Of a stretch of DNA of 42,941 bases, positions 10,623 through 22,905 are shown one piece after another. The translations under genes and the position numbers were made by a program. Source of the DNA: an uncultured Arenicella sp. (GTDB lineage Bacteria > Pseudomonadota > Gammaproteobacteria > Arenicellales > Arenicellaceae); contig CALKRK010000186.1 of NCBI GenBank assembly GCA_937989675.1, positions 1-42,941 of the forward strand, given 5' to 3'. Each line of letters opens with the position of its first letter. Position 1 is the first letter of the stretch. The notes below the pieces were generated by a model. It saw only the letters and a program-made list of their open reading frames with translations, had not been told where the DNA came from and made no database searches.

Positions 10623-11693
10623 ATGTTTTTACGTTTTGCGTTCGCTTTGATACTAATTTTGCCTTTCTCGACCATGGCGCAAGCAGGCCCTGAGCAAAGC
10701 TTTAAAATATTTCGTGAACTCAATAGCGAGACTCCGCCGGCCAACATTGCGGTTAGCCAGCAAGGCCGAATTTTCATGAGCACACATTTGGCCTATGGTC
10801 CGGAGCTTAAAGTTGTTGAGCTGCTAGCCAATGGTGAACATCGTAAATACCCAGACACGGAGTTCTTTCCACCGATTAACGGGGTACTTGGTGCCATCGT
10901 CGACAAACACGACATCTTTTGGTTTTTGGATACCATTTGGGGCAAAGACGGCATGGGGCGAGTGATCGGATGGGATATAAACAAAAACGAACTGCATAAA
11001 ATATTTTACATCGCCCGCCCTATTGTCAACGACGCTTACATTCTCAATGACATGGCCGTTGATCGAGACAATGACGCAATTTATATCTCCGAAACCGCTG
11101 CCGAAACTACGTCTGCTTTATTAGTGCTGGACATCAAAACCGGCTTGGTTCGACGAGTGTTAAACGGTTCATTTGCCACCGTACCCGAAGACAAAGATCT
11201 AGTTATTGATGACAAGGTCGTCACCATGCAAGGTAACAAAGCGCGCGTAGGTGTTAACCCCATTACTATCGACGTGAATAATGAGTGGGTTTATTTCGCG
11301 CCGATGAGTAGTGAATCACTGTACCGTGTAAAAACTGAAGATTTAAACGACGCGAGCTTAGCAGCTAGCGAACTCGAAAAACGAGTAGAAAGGTACTCGT
11401 CTCGCCCCAAGGGTGATGGTATTACCATCGACGCCGACAATAATGTTTACGTATCCGACCTTGAAAACAACGCTATTGGTGTCATCGATGCTGATCGAAA
11501 CTATCGCATTCTACACCAAGACAATAGCGTACTAAGTTGGGTCGAGGGCTTCGCAAATGCTGGCGGTAAACGCATCATTGCCACCGCCAATAAGCTACAT
11601 CGCTCACCCGCATTTATGAACGACAAACCCACGCCGAATGAGTTTTACATTGTTGAGTTTAAATCGATTGGGGAGGCAACTAAGGGAAGATAG
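10623..11693 (+). CDS. MRJP/Yellow-family secreted beta-propeller-like protein (L-dopachrome tautomerase-related)
   Basis: Signal peptide (MFLRFAFALILILPFSTMAQA); PPANIAVSQQGRIFMSTH, DIFWFLDTIWG, ILNDMAVDRDNDAIYISETA, GDGITIDADNNVYVSDLENNAIGVID. Confidence 0.8.
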   Translation: MFLRFAFALILILPFSTMAQAGPEQSFKIFRELNSETPPANIAVSQQGRIFMSTHLAYGPELKVVELLANGEHRKYPDTEFFPPINGVLGAIVDKHDIFWFLDTIWGKDGMGRVIGWDINKNELHKIFYIARPIVNDAYILNDMAVDRDNDAIYISETAAETTSALLVLDIKTGLVRRVLNGSFATVPEDKDLVIDDKVVTMQGNKARVGVNPITIDVNNEWVYFAPMSSESLYRVKTEDLNDASLAASELEKRVERYSSRPKGDGITIDADNNVYVSDLENNAIGVIDADRNYRILHQDNSVLSWVEGFANAGGKRIIATANKLHRSPAFMNDKPTPNEFYIVEFKSIGEATKGR

Positions 11694-11783
11694 AAAAGGA
11701 GTCAGCCGGATAGATCTAAAACCTCGGCGAGTTGCTAAGCTCAACAGCTCGCCGCCCTCAGCATCTCACTCATCAGTAGATGG

Positions 11784-12644
11784 TTACTCGATGTTCTGAA
11801 CCTGCTCACGCACCTGTTCAATCAATACTTTCAGGTCCACCGAAGCTTTCGTTAGTCGCGGGTCTTGGGCTTTTGATCCGAGGGTATTGGCTTCGCGGTT
11901 CAACTCCTGCATTAAAAAGTCCAATCGCCGGCCAGCGGGCTCAGGCTTTGCAAGCACCGAAGCGACTTCCTCAATGTGAACATTTAGGCGATCTAGCTCT
12001 TCGGCAACATCCGTTTTCTGCAAAAAAATCACCATTTCTTGCTCGAGCCGAGAAGGGTCTAGTTGGTCTTTAATATCAGCCAGTTTTTCATCGAGCCGAG
12101 TTCGGTAATTGGCAGCAATTTCAGGCAGGAAGCCTTCAACATTCTTGATCACGTCGCGCATACCAGCTAAACGCTGTTGGATTAAATCAGCCATTTTTTC
12201 GCCTTCTTTAGCGCGCGCTTTTACCATGCCATCTAGTGCCTGATCGAGAATATCGAGCAAATGCGCTTTCATGACTTTTGGGTCAGTCTGCCTAGACTGT
12301 AAAATGCCCGGCCAGCGCAACACATCAATGGCACGAACGGCTTGCATACCTGGCACATGCGCTTGAATGTCTTCTAACAAGGCCTGAAAGTTCAGGGCCG
12401 CATCCGCATTTGGCTCAAGGCTAGTAGCTTCGCTTTCCTTTAAGCGAATGTAGCAATCGACTCGGCCGCGCGACAATTTTGCTGAAATGGCGTCACGCAA
12501 TGCGCTTTCGTGGGCACGCAGCTCTTCAGGCATACGAGGCGCTATTTCGAGGTATCGATGATTGACGCTACGGAGCTCACAACTGAGCTCACCCAGTTCG
12601 GTGGTAACAGCGGCCTGAGCATAGGCGGTCATACTTTGAGTCAT
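11784..12644 (-). CDS. yicC: YicC family endoribonuclease-like protein
   Basis: MTQSMTAYAQA...LSCELRSVNHRYLEI...; C-terminal GRRLDFLMQELNREANTLGSKAQD is diagnostic. Confidence 0.96.
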   Translation of the reverse strand: MTQSMTAYAQAAVTTELGELSCELRSVNHRYLEIAPRMPEELRAHESALRDAISAKLSRGRVDCYIRLKESEATSLEPNADAALNFQALLEDIQAHVPGMQAVRAIDVLRWPGILQSRQTDPKVMKAHLLDILDQALDGMVKARAKEGEKMADLIQQRLAGMRDVIKNVEGFLPEIAANYRTRLDEKLADIKDQLDPSRLEQEMVIFLQKTDVAEELDRLNVHIEEVASVLAKPEPAGRRLDFLMQELNREANTLGSKAQDPRLTKASVDLKVLIEQVREQVQNIE

Positions 12645-12747
12645 TGTTCGTTCCTTATTTAGTTCTAATATGGGTGTTAATTTGCCTGAAAATGCACGAA
12701 TTGCACAAACATTGATGATTTTAACGGCGAGCGACTATAATACCTGA

Positions 12748-13638
12748 ATGAGCATCTTGAAACCCAAACCTCAAAATATCCCGGCCATGCCATTACGACC
12801 AGACACCATGGTCGAACACTATAAGATTGGCAAAGTCATCGGCGTTGGTGGATTCAGCGTGGTATACAGCGCTCTCGACACCAAGAGTAATACCGTGGTG
12901 GCCATCAAAGAGTTTTATGCCACCAACTGTATGCGCCGCGCGCGCGATGGTTCTCTGCATGTTTATCCAAAAGATCAGGAACATAAATACCATATTGGCT
13001 TGAAGCGATTTTTCGATGAGGGCTTGACGCTGTCGCAAATAGATCACCCCAATATCGTAAACGTATCCAATTTTTTTAGAAGCAACAATACGGCATATTT
13101 AGTGATGCGCTTTGAGCACGGCAAAGATTTGCGCTGGTTCATTAAGAATACGGATTACGTGCCAGATGAAGAATTTATTCTAAGCGTCTTCAGCATGGTG
13201 CTGGCTGGCCTAAAAGAAGTGCACAAGAACAATTTCTTACACTTGGACATCAAACCTAGTAATATTTTGTTGCGCGCTAGTGGTGTTCCATTGATCTTGG
13301 ATTTGGGCGCCGCCTATAAATTTCCACAGAAAGAGCGTCATAAAGTACATACACTCACGCACGGGTATTCCGCGCCTGAGCAACACGAGAAGCAAGATCT
13401 CAGTTTGTGTTCCGATTTGTACGCTATAGCCATGACGATGCGAGCGTGCATTACCCATAAGTCACCACCTTCTGCCGTTAAGCGCCTCAAAAAAGACACA
13501 CTCCGCCCACTCAAAGAAACACACGGGCGCCACTACCGGAAAAACTTGATTTATGCGATCGACAAAGCAAGCAACCTGGATCCAGCTGAGCGACCACAAA
13601 GTGTGGACGAATACGTGGAGATCATGACGACGCGCTAA
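12748..13638 (+). CDS. Soluble serine/threonine protein kinase
   Basis: Gly loop GVGGFSVVY, VAIKEF lysine, HLDIKPSNILL catalytic loop, LDLGAA (DFG equivalent), YSAPEQ (APE); no TM segment. Confidence 0.95.
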   Translation: MSILKPKPQNIPAMPLRPDTMVEHYKIGKVIGVGGFSVVYSALDTKSNTVVAIKEFYATNCMRRARDGSLHVYPKDQEHKYHIGLKRFFDEGLTLSQIDHPNIVNVSNFFRSNNTAYLVMRFEHGKDLRWFIKNTDYVPDEEFILSVFSMVLAGLKEVHKNNFLHLDIKPSNILLRASGVPLILDLGAAYKFPQKERHKVHTLTHGYSAPEQHEKQDLSLCSDLYAIAMTMRACITHKSPPSAVKRLKKDTLRPLKETHGRHYRKNLIYAIDKASNLDPAERPQSVDEYVEIMTTR

Positions 13639-13658
13639 CCAGCGCCGCGTAATACACT

Positions 13659-14552
13659 ATGCATTATTCTCTTGCACAACAAAGTCACCAGGGTGGCCGT
13701 GATTATAACGAGGATCGTACCGCGATCTTTGAACGAGACAACAGTATTTTATTGGTTGTCGCCGACGGGCTCGGCGGCCATGAAGGCGGCGAAATTGCAT
13801 CGCAAGGCTTTATTGATGCCATGGGCGATTCGTTCAGAAAAGCCACGCCGAAACAATTAGAAAAAGCCGACAGTTTTCTAACTTTATCGATTAACTATGC
13901 TCACCACACGATCCATCGTCGTGCAGTAAGCCAAGGCTTCAATGTTGAATCACCTAAGACTACCTGCGTAGTTTGCTTGATCCATAAAGGAGTCGCTCAC
14001 TGGGCACACTCTGGCGATAGCCGCTTATATCTAATTCGCAAGCGACGAACTAAGTTCGTGACCAACGATCATGTCTCAAAAAAGTTGGGCCGCGAGCACA
14101 ATAGCCCAATTAATCGTTGTGTTGGTGGCTTAGAAAGCCCCAGGCCAGAAATTGGCGAACCACATAAAATGCGCGACGGCGACGTGTTTTTTCTAGCCAG
14201 CGATGGGGCATGGCACTCATTTAAACCCGAAGATCTAAACGATTATGTTGACCCTCAGCACCCAAGTCTGGGCTTAGACAGCTTGTTACAAGCGCTGGAA
14301 CAACGCAATAAAGCGCCCAGCGACAACTTGTCCATTGTTGTTTTATTTTGGGGTGTAAAACAGCTCGATGACCCGAATTTCGATGAGTTTGAAGAGCCTG
14401 ACACCATTCAATTGTTAGACCAGTCCATAAGTAAGGCCAACAAATCCGACGAAGAATCTGATCAGCCAGCGGAGAAGTTCGATATGAGTGAGCTCGACAG
14501 CGCAATTATCGAAATTGAGAGTTTTATTTCTGAGCTCGACGAAAAGCTGTAG
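13659..14552 (+). CDS. PP2C family protein phosphatase
   Basis: GRDYNEDR, VVADGLGGHEGGEIAS, WAHSGDSRLYLIR, SDGAW, SDNLSIVVL; acidic C-terminal tail; immediately downstream of the kinase. Confidence 0.95.
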   Translation: MHYSLAQQSHQGGRDYNEDRTAIFERDNSILLVVADGLGGHEGGEIASQGFIDAMGDSFRKATPKQLEKADSFLTLSINYAHHTIHRRAVSQGFNVESPKTTCVVCLIHKGVAHWAHSGDSRLYLIRKRRTKFVTNDHVSKKLGREHNSPINRCVGGLESPRPEIGEPHKMRDGDVFFLASDGAWHSFKPEDLNDYVDPQHPSLGLDSLLQALEQRNKAPSDNLSIVVLFWGVKQLDDPNFDEFEEPDTIQLLDQSISKANKSDEESDQPAEKFDMSELDSAIIEIESFISELDEKL

Positions 14553-14648
14553 CTAAAATACGCTATAAACTAACCCTATCATCACCCGAGTCTAGTGAAC
14601 GCTGGCGGGCCTTGATGCAAACAAAACCCTACCAAGCCCGAGTACGCT

Positions 14649-15383
14649 ATGAGTAATGACGCATTCACCCGCCCAAGTGGCCGGCAGCCAGACCAACTAC
14701 GCAACATCACCATTGAACGCAACTACACCGCGCACGCGGAAGGTTCCGTGCTCATCAGCTGCGGTGGCACTAAAGTGTTATGTAACGCCTCAGTTGAAAC
14801 ACGTATACCGCACTTTTTAAAGGGCAAAAACCAAGGCTGGATAACCGCCGAGTACGGTATGCTGCCACGATCTACTGGCAGTCGCATGGGCCGCGAAGCC
14901 GCGCGCGGTAAACAGTCCGGGCGCACTCAAGAAATTCAACGCCTAATCGGCCGCTCTTTACGTGCATCAATTGACCTTACAAAATTAGGTGAGCATTCAA
15001 TTACTCTTGATTGCGATGTTATTCAGGCCGATGGTGGCACTCGAACGGCATCCATCACTGGAGCATATGTGGCGCTGGTCGATGCGATTGAGCACATGTT
15101 AGCCAACAAAATGATCAAAGAAAATCCGCTCACTCGCCAAATCGCGTCAGTGTCGGTTGGGATTTATCAAGGCACACCAGTACTTGATCTCGACTATCCC
15201 GAAGACAGCACCGCAGAAACCGACATGAACGTCATTATGGATGTCGATGGAAACTTCATTGAAGTGCAAGGCACCGCCGAAGGCGCGCCATTCAGCCCGA
15301 ATGAAATGTCCGCAATGATTGCCCTCGCCGGCAAGGGTATCGGAGAACTGATCGACAAACAATCGGCGGCACTTGAGGGTTAG
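14649..15383 (+). CDS. rph: Ribonuclease PH
   Basis: [43 protein letters not shown]...; diagnostic. Confidence 0.97.
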   Translation: MSNDAFTRPSGRQPDQLRNITIERNYTAHAEGSVLISCGGTKVLCNASVETRIPHFLKGKNQGWITAEYGMLPRSTGSRMGREAARGKQSGRTQEIQRLIGRSLRASIDLTKLGEHSITLDCDVIQADGGTRTASITGAYVALVDAIEHMLANKMIKENPLTRQIASVSVGIYQGTPVLDLDYPEDSTAETDMNVIMDVDGNFIEVQGTAEGAPFSPNEMSAMIALAGKGIGELIDKQSAALEG

Positions 15384-15386
15384 CTG

Positions 15387-15977
15387 ATGCCTAAAGTAGT
15401 ACTCGCGACGGGCAACCCGGGCAAGGTTTCTGAAATGCAGCGCGAGCTGCAAGAGTTTGGCTTGGAAGTGGTTCCACAGAGCGATTTTGATTTTCCAGAA
15501 GCCATCGAAGATGGGCTTAGCTTTGTGGAAAACGCCATTAAGAAGGCTCGCCATGCCTGTCAACATACAGGCCTGCCTGCAATCGCTGATGATTCAGGCT
15601 TAGAAGTAGACGCACTGGACGGCGCGCCCGGCATTCACTCAGCACGCTATGCTGATGGTTTAGGCGATGCAGCCAACAACGAAAAACTACTCACCGAGCT
15701 CGCTGATAAAAGTAATCGCGACGCTCGTTTTCAATGCGTTATTGTGTATATGAAACACGCTCAAGACCCAACCCCGATCATTTGCCAGGGCACCTGGGAA
15801 GGCCACATTGCCAAACAGGCCGTTGGCGAAAACGGCTTCGGCTACGACCCGCTTTTCATCGTGCCAGAACTGAACTGTCATTCAGCCGAATTACCCTCAG
15901 AACAAAAGAAAAAATTTAGCCATCGCGCGCAAGCCTTGGCACAACTCAAACTTTCTCTCGACCCTCAATCATCATGA
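15387..15977 (+). CDS. rdgB: XTP/dITP pyrophosphatase (RdgB/HAM1)
   Basis: [42 protein letters not shown]-like motif, [12 protein letters not shown]. Confidence 0.97.
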   Translation: [196 protein letters not shown]

Positions 15978-17608
15978 GCTTAAGCCTAAATAAACATTCT
16001 TCTTTCTCTGGGCGGCAAGGCCCAGTTGTAGTTCTAGTCGCCGATGGCGTTGGTGTTGCGCCAGCCGGCCCGAGCAATGCCGTTAGCGAAGCAAAAACAC
16101 CTGCGCTGGACGAACTTGCTGCACAAACCCTATACACCGAACTTGCCGCACACGGCACCGCTGTTGGTTTGCCGAGTGATGATGACATGGGTAATAGCGA
16201 AGTCGGCCATAACGCTTTGGGCGCGGGTCGAATTTTTGCTCAAGGTGCCAAGCTCGTCAATCAAGCACTCGAAAGTGGTGCGGTTTACGAGACCGACGTC
16301 TGGCAACAAGCAATTAAGCATGGCAAAGAACAAACTCTGCACTTATTAGGCCTACACTCAGATGGCAATATTCATGCTCACACCAAACATCTTTACGCCT
16401 TAATGGAGCAAGCCGCCGAGCAAGGCGTCCGCGACTGCTGTATTCATGTACTTCTCGACGGGCGCGACGTTGCCGCACGTTCAGCGCTCATTTATATCGA
16501 GCAAACCGAAGAACTAATAGCTAAAATTAATAGACAGCACTCGGCTAACTTTAGAATTGCGAGCGGCGGCGGGCGGATGGAAATTACCATGGACCGCTAT
16601 GGCGCGGATTGGGATATGGTTCAGCGCGGCTACAATTGCCACACGCATGGTATTGGCCAATCGTTCGAAAGCGCATCAGATGCAGTTCAAGCTATGTACG
16701 CGTCGAGCGGCAAGGACGATCAATACCTACCCGCGTTTGTGATCGAGAAAGAAGGCGAGCCTGTTGGAAAAATGGCTGATGGTGACGCTGTCATCCTATT
16801 TAACTTTCGGGGTGACCGTGCCATCGAAATTTCGCTAGCTTACGAGCGCGATGATTTCGATAAATTTGACCGAAACGAGTATGGCGCGCATCCAAAACTA
16901 TTCTATGCCGGCATGTTGCAATATGATGGCGACGACTTCGTACCAAATAGCTACCTAGTAAACCCGCCAAGCATTGATCGCACCATGGGTGAGTTTTTAT
17001 GTGCTGAAGGGGTCAAATCTTTCGCTATTTCAGAAACTCAAAAGTACGGCCACGTCACTTACTTTTGGAATGGCAATCGCTCCGGTTATATCGACGAATC
17101 ATTAGAGACCTATATTGAGATTCCTTCAGACAATATTGAGTTTAACGAAGCACCAGCAATGAAGGCTCGTGAAATCACAGCGGAGACAATTAAACTCATT
17201 GAAAGCGGAGAGTATCAATTTGGACGGCTCAATATAGCTAATGGCGATATGGTCGGCCACACCGGTGATATGGCGGCTGCAATCGAAGCCATGGAAGTTG
17301 TCGACGAATGCGTTGCCCAACTCATTGAGGTGATCAAAAAGCACAACGGCGTTCTTATCTACACCGCCGATCACGGCAATGCCGACATTATGTTTACCGA
17401 AAAAGACGGCGTTCGTATACCAAAAACTAGTCACACCTTAAGCCCCGTCCCGTTCGCGATTATCGATCCTAACTACAGCGGTGAGTATCAACTCACACCG
17501 CCCAGTGATGCTGGGTTAACGCATATCGCCGCGACGGTGATGAACCTATTGGGTTATCAAGCCCCAAGCGACTATCAAGCAAGTTTACTTTCGTTTATAG
17601 AAAACTAA
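15974..17608 (+). CDS. gpmI: 2,3-bisphosphoglycerate-independent phosphoglycerate mutase
   Basis: MGNSEVGHNALGAGRIFAQGAKLV, HVLLDGRDV, FNFRGDRAIE, YTADHGNAD; overlaps rdgB by 4 nt (ATGA). Confidence 0.95.
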   Translation: MSLSLNKHSSFSGRQGPVVVLVADGVGVAPAGPSNAVSEAKTPALDELAAQTLYTELAAHGTAVGLPSDDDMGNSEVGHNALGAGRIFAQGAKLVNQALESGAVYETDVWQQAIKHGKEQTLHLLGLHSDGNIHAHTKHLYALMEQAAEQGVRDCCIHVLLDGRDVAARSALIYIEQTEELIAKINRQHSANFRIASGGGRMEITMDRYGADWDMVQRGYNCHTHGIGQSFESASDAVQAMYASSGKDDQYLPAFVIEKEGEPVGKMADGDAVILFNFRGDRAIEISLAYERDDFDKFDRNEYGAHPKLFYAGMLQYDGDDFVPNSYLVNPPSIDRTMGEFLCAEGVKSFAISETQKYGHVTYFWNGNRSGYIDESLETYIEIPSDNIEFNEAPAMKAREITAETIKLIESGEYQFGRLNIANGDMVGHTGDMAAAIEAMEVVDECVAQLIEVIKKHNGVLIYTADHGNADIMFTEKDGVRIPKTSHTLSPVPFAIIDPNYSGEYQLTPPSDAGLTHIAATVMNLLGYQAPSDYQASLLSFIEN

Positions 17609-17674
17609 CGCTCTCCACTGCAAAGACTGCTGTTGATCTATATTCAACATGTACTACAACATAAGGAAAATAAA

Positions 17675-18808
17675 ATGATAATAAAAAGTATAAAAAGCGC
17701 GTTAACAATTGCGGCAATAGCGTTGTTTGCAACTGGGTGCGTGAGCACCAAAACTGTGTCGATCGACCAGAGCGCCAGCGCCAAGTTCACAAATAAAAAA
17801 CTCAGCATTACTGAGCGCCACACTCCTGATTTCTCTGCGTTTACCGCCGGGAAAGCCTTGTTTGGTGCTATTGGTGCTGCAGCTACGATCAGTGCGGGCA
17901 ATTCAATAGTTAGAGAAAACAATGTACAAGACCCCGCGAACTACATAGCAGCTACGCTACTCAATGATTTGTCGGCTCGATACGAAATGATCAAGATAGA
18001 AAATAGCGCAAAGAAATTAGCTTCCGAAAAGCACACAGAGATACTTCGCCAGCATAATGGTTCGGACTATGTATTAGACGTGAGGACGATCAACTGGAGC
18101 TTTACCTACTTTCCGAGCGATTGGAACAACTATCGAGTTATCTATTCCGCGAAATTACGTTTACTGGAAGCAGCCAGCAATTCGGTTATCGCTGAAGGCT
18201 TCTGTAGCCGTGTGCCCGAAAAAGATGAAAATGCGCCATCAAAAGATGAATTGCTTGCAGACGACGCGTTCGTACTCAAAGCCGAGCTCCGATTAGGAGC
18301 CAATCAGTGTATCAATGAGTTTCGAGAAAAAGTATTTAGTCTTCCAACTAGCGCGCTTGCTAAATTAGAGGCTCCTCAAGCAGCAAATAAGGCAGAGCAA
18401 GCGCAAGAAATTAAGAACACAACTGAAGGCACCTTTGCCAATAACTCGAATACGATTGCGGTCGAATCAGGTCACCCTCAGCTTCATGCGGCGCTAAAAT
18501 CTGGCAGCTCAGCTGAGATGCGACGTTCAGCAATCGAGATTGGCCAAAACAACATTTACAGCGACGAAGCTATTTTCCTTACTTCGGTAAGGCTTCTTGA
18601 AGAAGCAAATTTAAACAAAACAATGACCAAAAAAGATAAGCTACTGGTGGACGGTTTGTCATGGGTGTCCTTAAATTTGGGGCACTCCAAAGATGAGCGT
18701 GCGAGGCCTGCCTTGATAGCTATTGGTGCAAACGAAACACTTCCGCGAAAATTGAGAAATCACGCGCTTCATGCTCTCAAAATCATGGATGGCATCGTAA
18801 AAAAATAA
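17675..18808 (+). CDS. Predicted lipoprotein of unknown function, C-terminus helical (HEAT-like by eye)
   Basis: Lipobox IALFATGC; ATG at 17675 preceded by AAGGAAAA; no family recognised. Confidence 0.75.
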   Translation: MIIKSIKSALTIAAIALFATGCVSTKTVSIDQSASAKFTNKKLSITERHTPDFSAFTAGKALFGAIGAAATISAGNSIVRENNVQDPANYIAATLLNDLSARYEMIKIENSAKKLASEKHTEILRQHNGSDYVLDVRTINWSFTYFPSDWNNYRVIYSAKLRLLEAASNSVIAEGFCSRVPEKDENAPSKDELLADDAFVLKAELRLGANQCINEFREKVFSLPTSALAKLEAPQAANKAEQAQEIKNTTEGTFANNSNTIAVESGHPQLHAALKSGSSAEMRRSAIEIGQNNIYSDEAIFLTSVRLLEEANLNKTMTKKDKLLVDGLSWVSLNLGHSKDERARPALIAIGANETLPRKLRNHALHALKIMDGIVKK

Positions 18809-18873
18809 TACTCGATGGGGTCAACAAACATTTACTCGTTGCCCCCGTTTACAAACAAACTTGTGGATAATTG

Positions 18874-19371
18874 ATGTCAAATAAACTGATTCATAAAGGG
18901 CGTCTAATCGAGTTACACAAAGAACGTGTTAATTTTCCAAATGGCGACCACACTTACTTTGATATCGTTAAACACCCTGGCGGCGCGGTTGTAGCGGCCA
19001 TCAATGAGAACGATGAAATATGCTTGTTGAAGCAGTGGCGCCACGCCGTAGGTAAATTCATCTGGGAACTACCAGCCGGATGTTTAGAAGCCAATGAGTT
19101 AGCGATCAATGCTGCTAAGCGTGAATTGGAGGAGGAAACGGGCGTGATCGCAAGCGACTGGCGAGAGCTAGGTGAAATTGTGAGTAGCCCGGGTTTTAGC
19201 GATGAAACACTTTACTTGTTCGAGGCTCGCGAGCTTAGCGCTGGAAAGGAAAACCTCGATGACGCTGAGCAACTAGAGGCACATTGGTTGCCACTTGATC
19301 GTGTATTTGAAATGAGCCGCGATGGAAACATCGTTGACGCTAAAACGCTCGCCCTTTTACTGAGGCTATAG
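18874..19371 (+). CDS. NUDIX hydrolase (ADP-ribose pyrophosphatase-like)
   Basis: Nudix box: GCLEANELAINAAKRELEEETGV (GX5EX7REUXEEXGU). Confidence 0.92.
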   Translation: MSNKLIHKGRLIELHKERVNFPNGDHTYFDIVKHPGGAVVAAINENDEICLLKQWRHAVGKFIWELPAGCLEANELAINAAKRELEEETGVIASDWRELGEIVSSPGFSDETLYLFEARELSAGKENLDDAEQLEAHWLPLDRVFEMSRDGNIVDAKTLALLLRL

Positions 19372-19435
19372 AAAAGGTAAAGGAGGGAGGCTCGACTGTT
19401 GCATAACGAACTAAGACATTGATATGAAATAGAAT

Positions 19436-22219
<2,784 letters not shown>

Positions 22220-22242
22220 AACAACTTTATGACGTGGGGGCT

Positions 22243-22272
22243 CTCGCCAAACTAAACCTCTCGTTTGGCGAG
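22243..22272. repeat. Perfect 10-bp inverted repeat between purE and tsaC
   Basis: CTCGCCAAAC (22243-22252) - 10 nt - GTTTGGCGAG (22263-22272); no T tract on either side. Confidence 0.75.
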
Positions 22273-22294
22273 ATAGTACAAATAAATTGGCGAT

Positions 22295-22804
22295 CTAAGC
22301 TCTGCCAATCTTTTCCTGCAAGGCAGCATCTTTGGCAATCACAGCATCGGCATTCGCTTGGCGGTCTGCTTTTACTCGCGCAGCCAACTCATCGTCAGCA
22401 ACGGCCAAAATTTGAGCGGCCAGATACGCTGCATTTTTTGCTCCAGCTTTACCAATTGCCACACTGGCAACAGGCACACCGCCAGGCATCATAACTGTTG
22501 ATAAAAGCGCATCGTGCCCTTGCAACGGGCCAGCATCAATCGGCACCCCAATGACTGGGCGTGTGGTTAAACCAGCAACGGCTCCGGCCAAATGTGCCGC
22601 TAAACCTGCTGCGCAAATAAATACTTTACAGCCGCGCTCTTCTGCGCCATTTACATAGGCGTGCGTGGCCGCAGGAGTACGGTGAGCAGATGTGACTTTT
22701 ACTTCCCAAGTGATACCTAGTGAGTCCAAAACATCCAAGGTGCTTTGCATTACTGGCAAATCCGAATCCGAGCCCATTAGCACGGCAACAAATACATTAC
22801 TCAT
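22295..22804 (-). CDS. purE: N5-carboxyaminoimidazole ribonucleotide mutase
   Basis: [47 protein letters not shown]. Confidence 0.97.
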   Translation of the reverse strand: MSNVFVAVLMGSDSDLPVMQSTLDVLDSLGITWEVKVTSAHRTPAATHAYVNGAEERGCKVFICAAGLAAHLAGAVAGLTTRPVIGVPIDAGPLQGHDALLSTVMMPGGVPVASVAIGKAGAKNAAYLAAQILAVADDELAARVKADRQANADAVIAKDAALQEKIGRA

Positions 22805-22905
22805 GATCAAAAATTAGTGTGTTGTAACGAGAGCGCGTTAGTTTACTGCTAAGCGTTACGCAAAACCATTATTTGCCGATAGAAAAGTACTGTCTTTGGT
22901 GTTTT

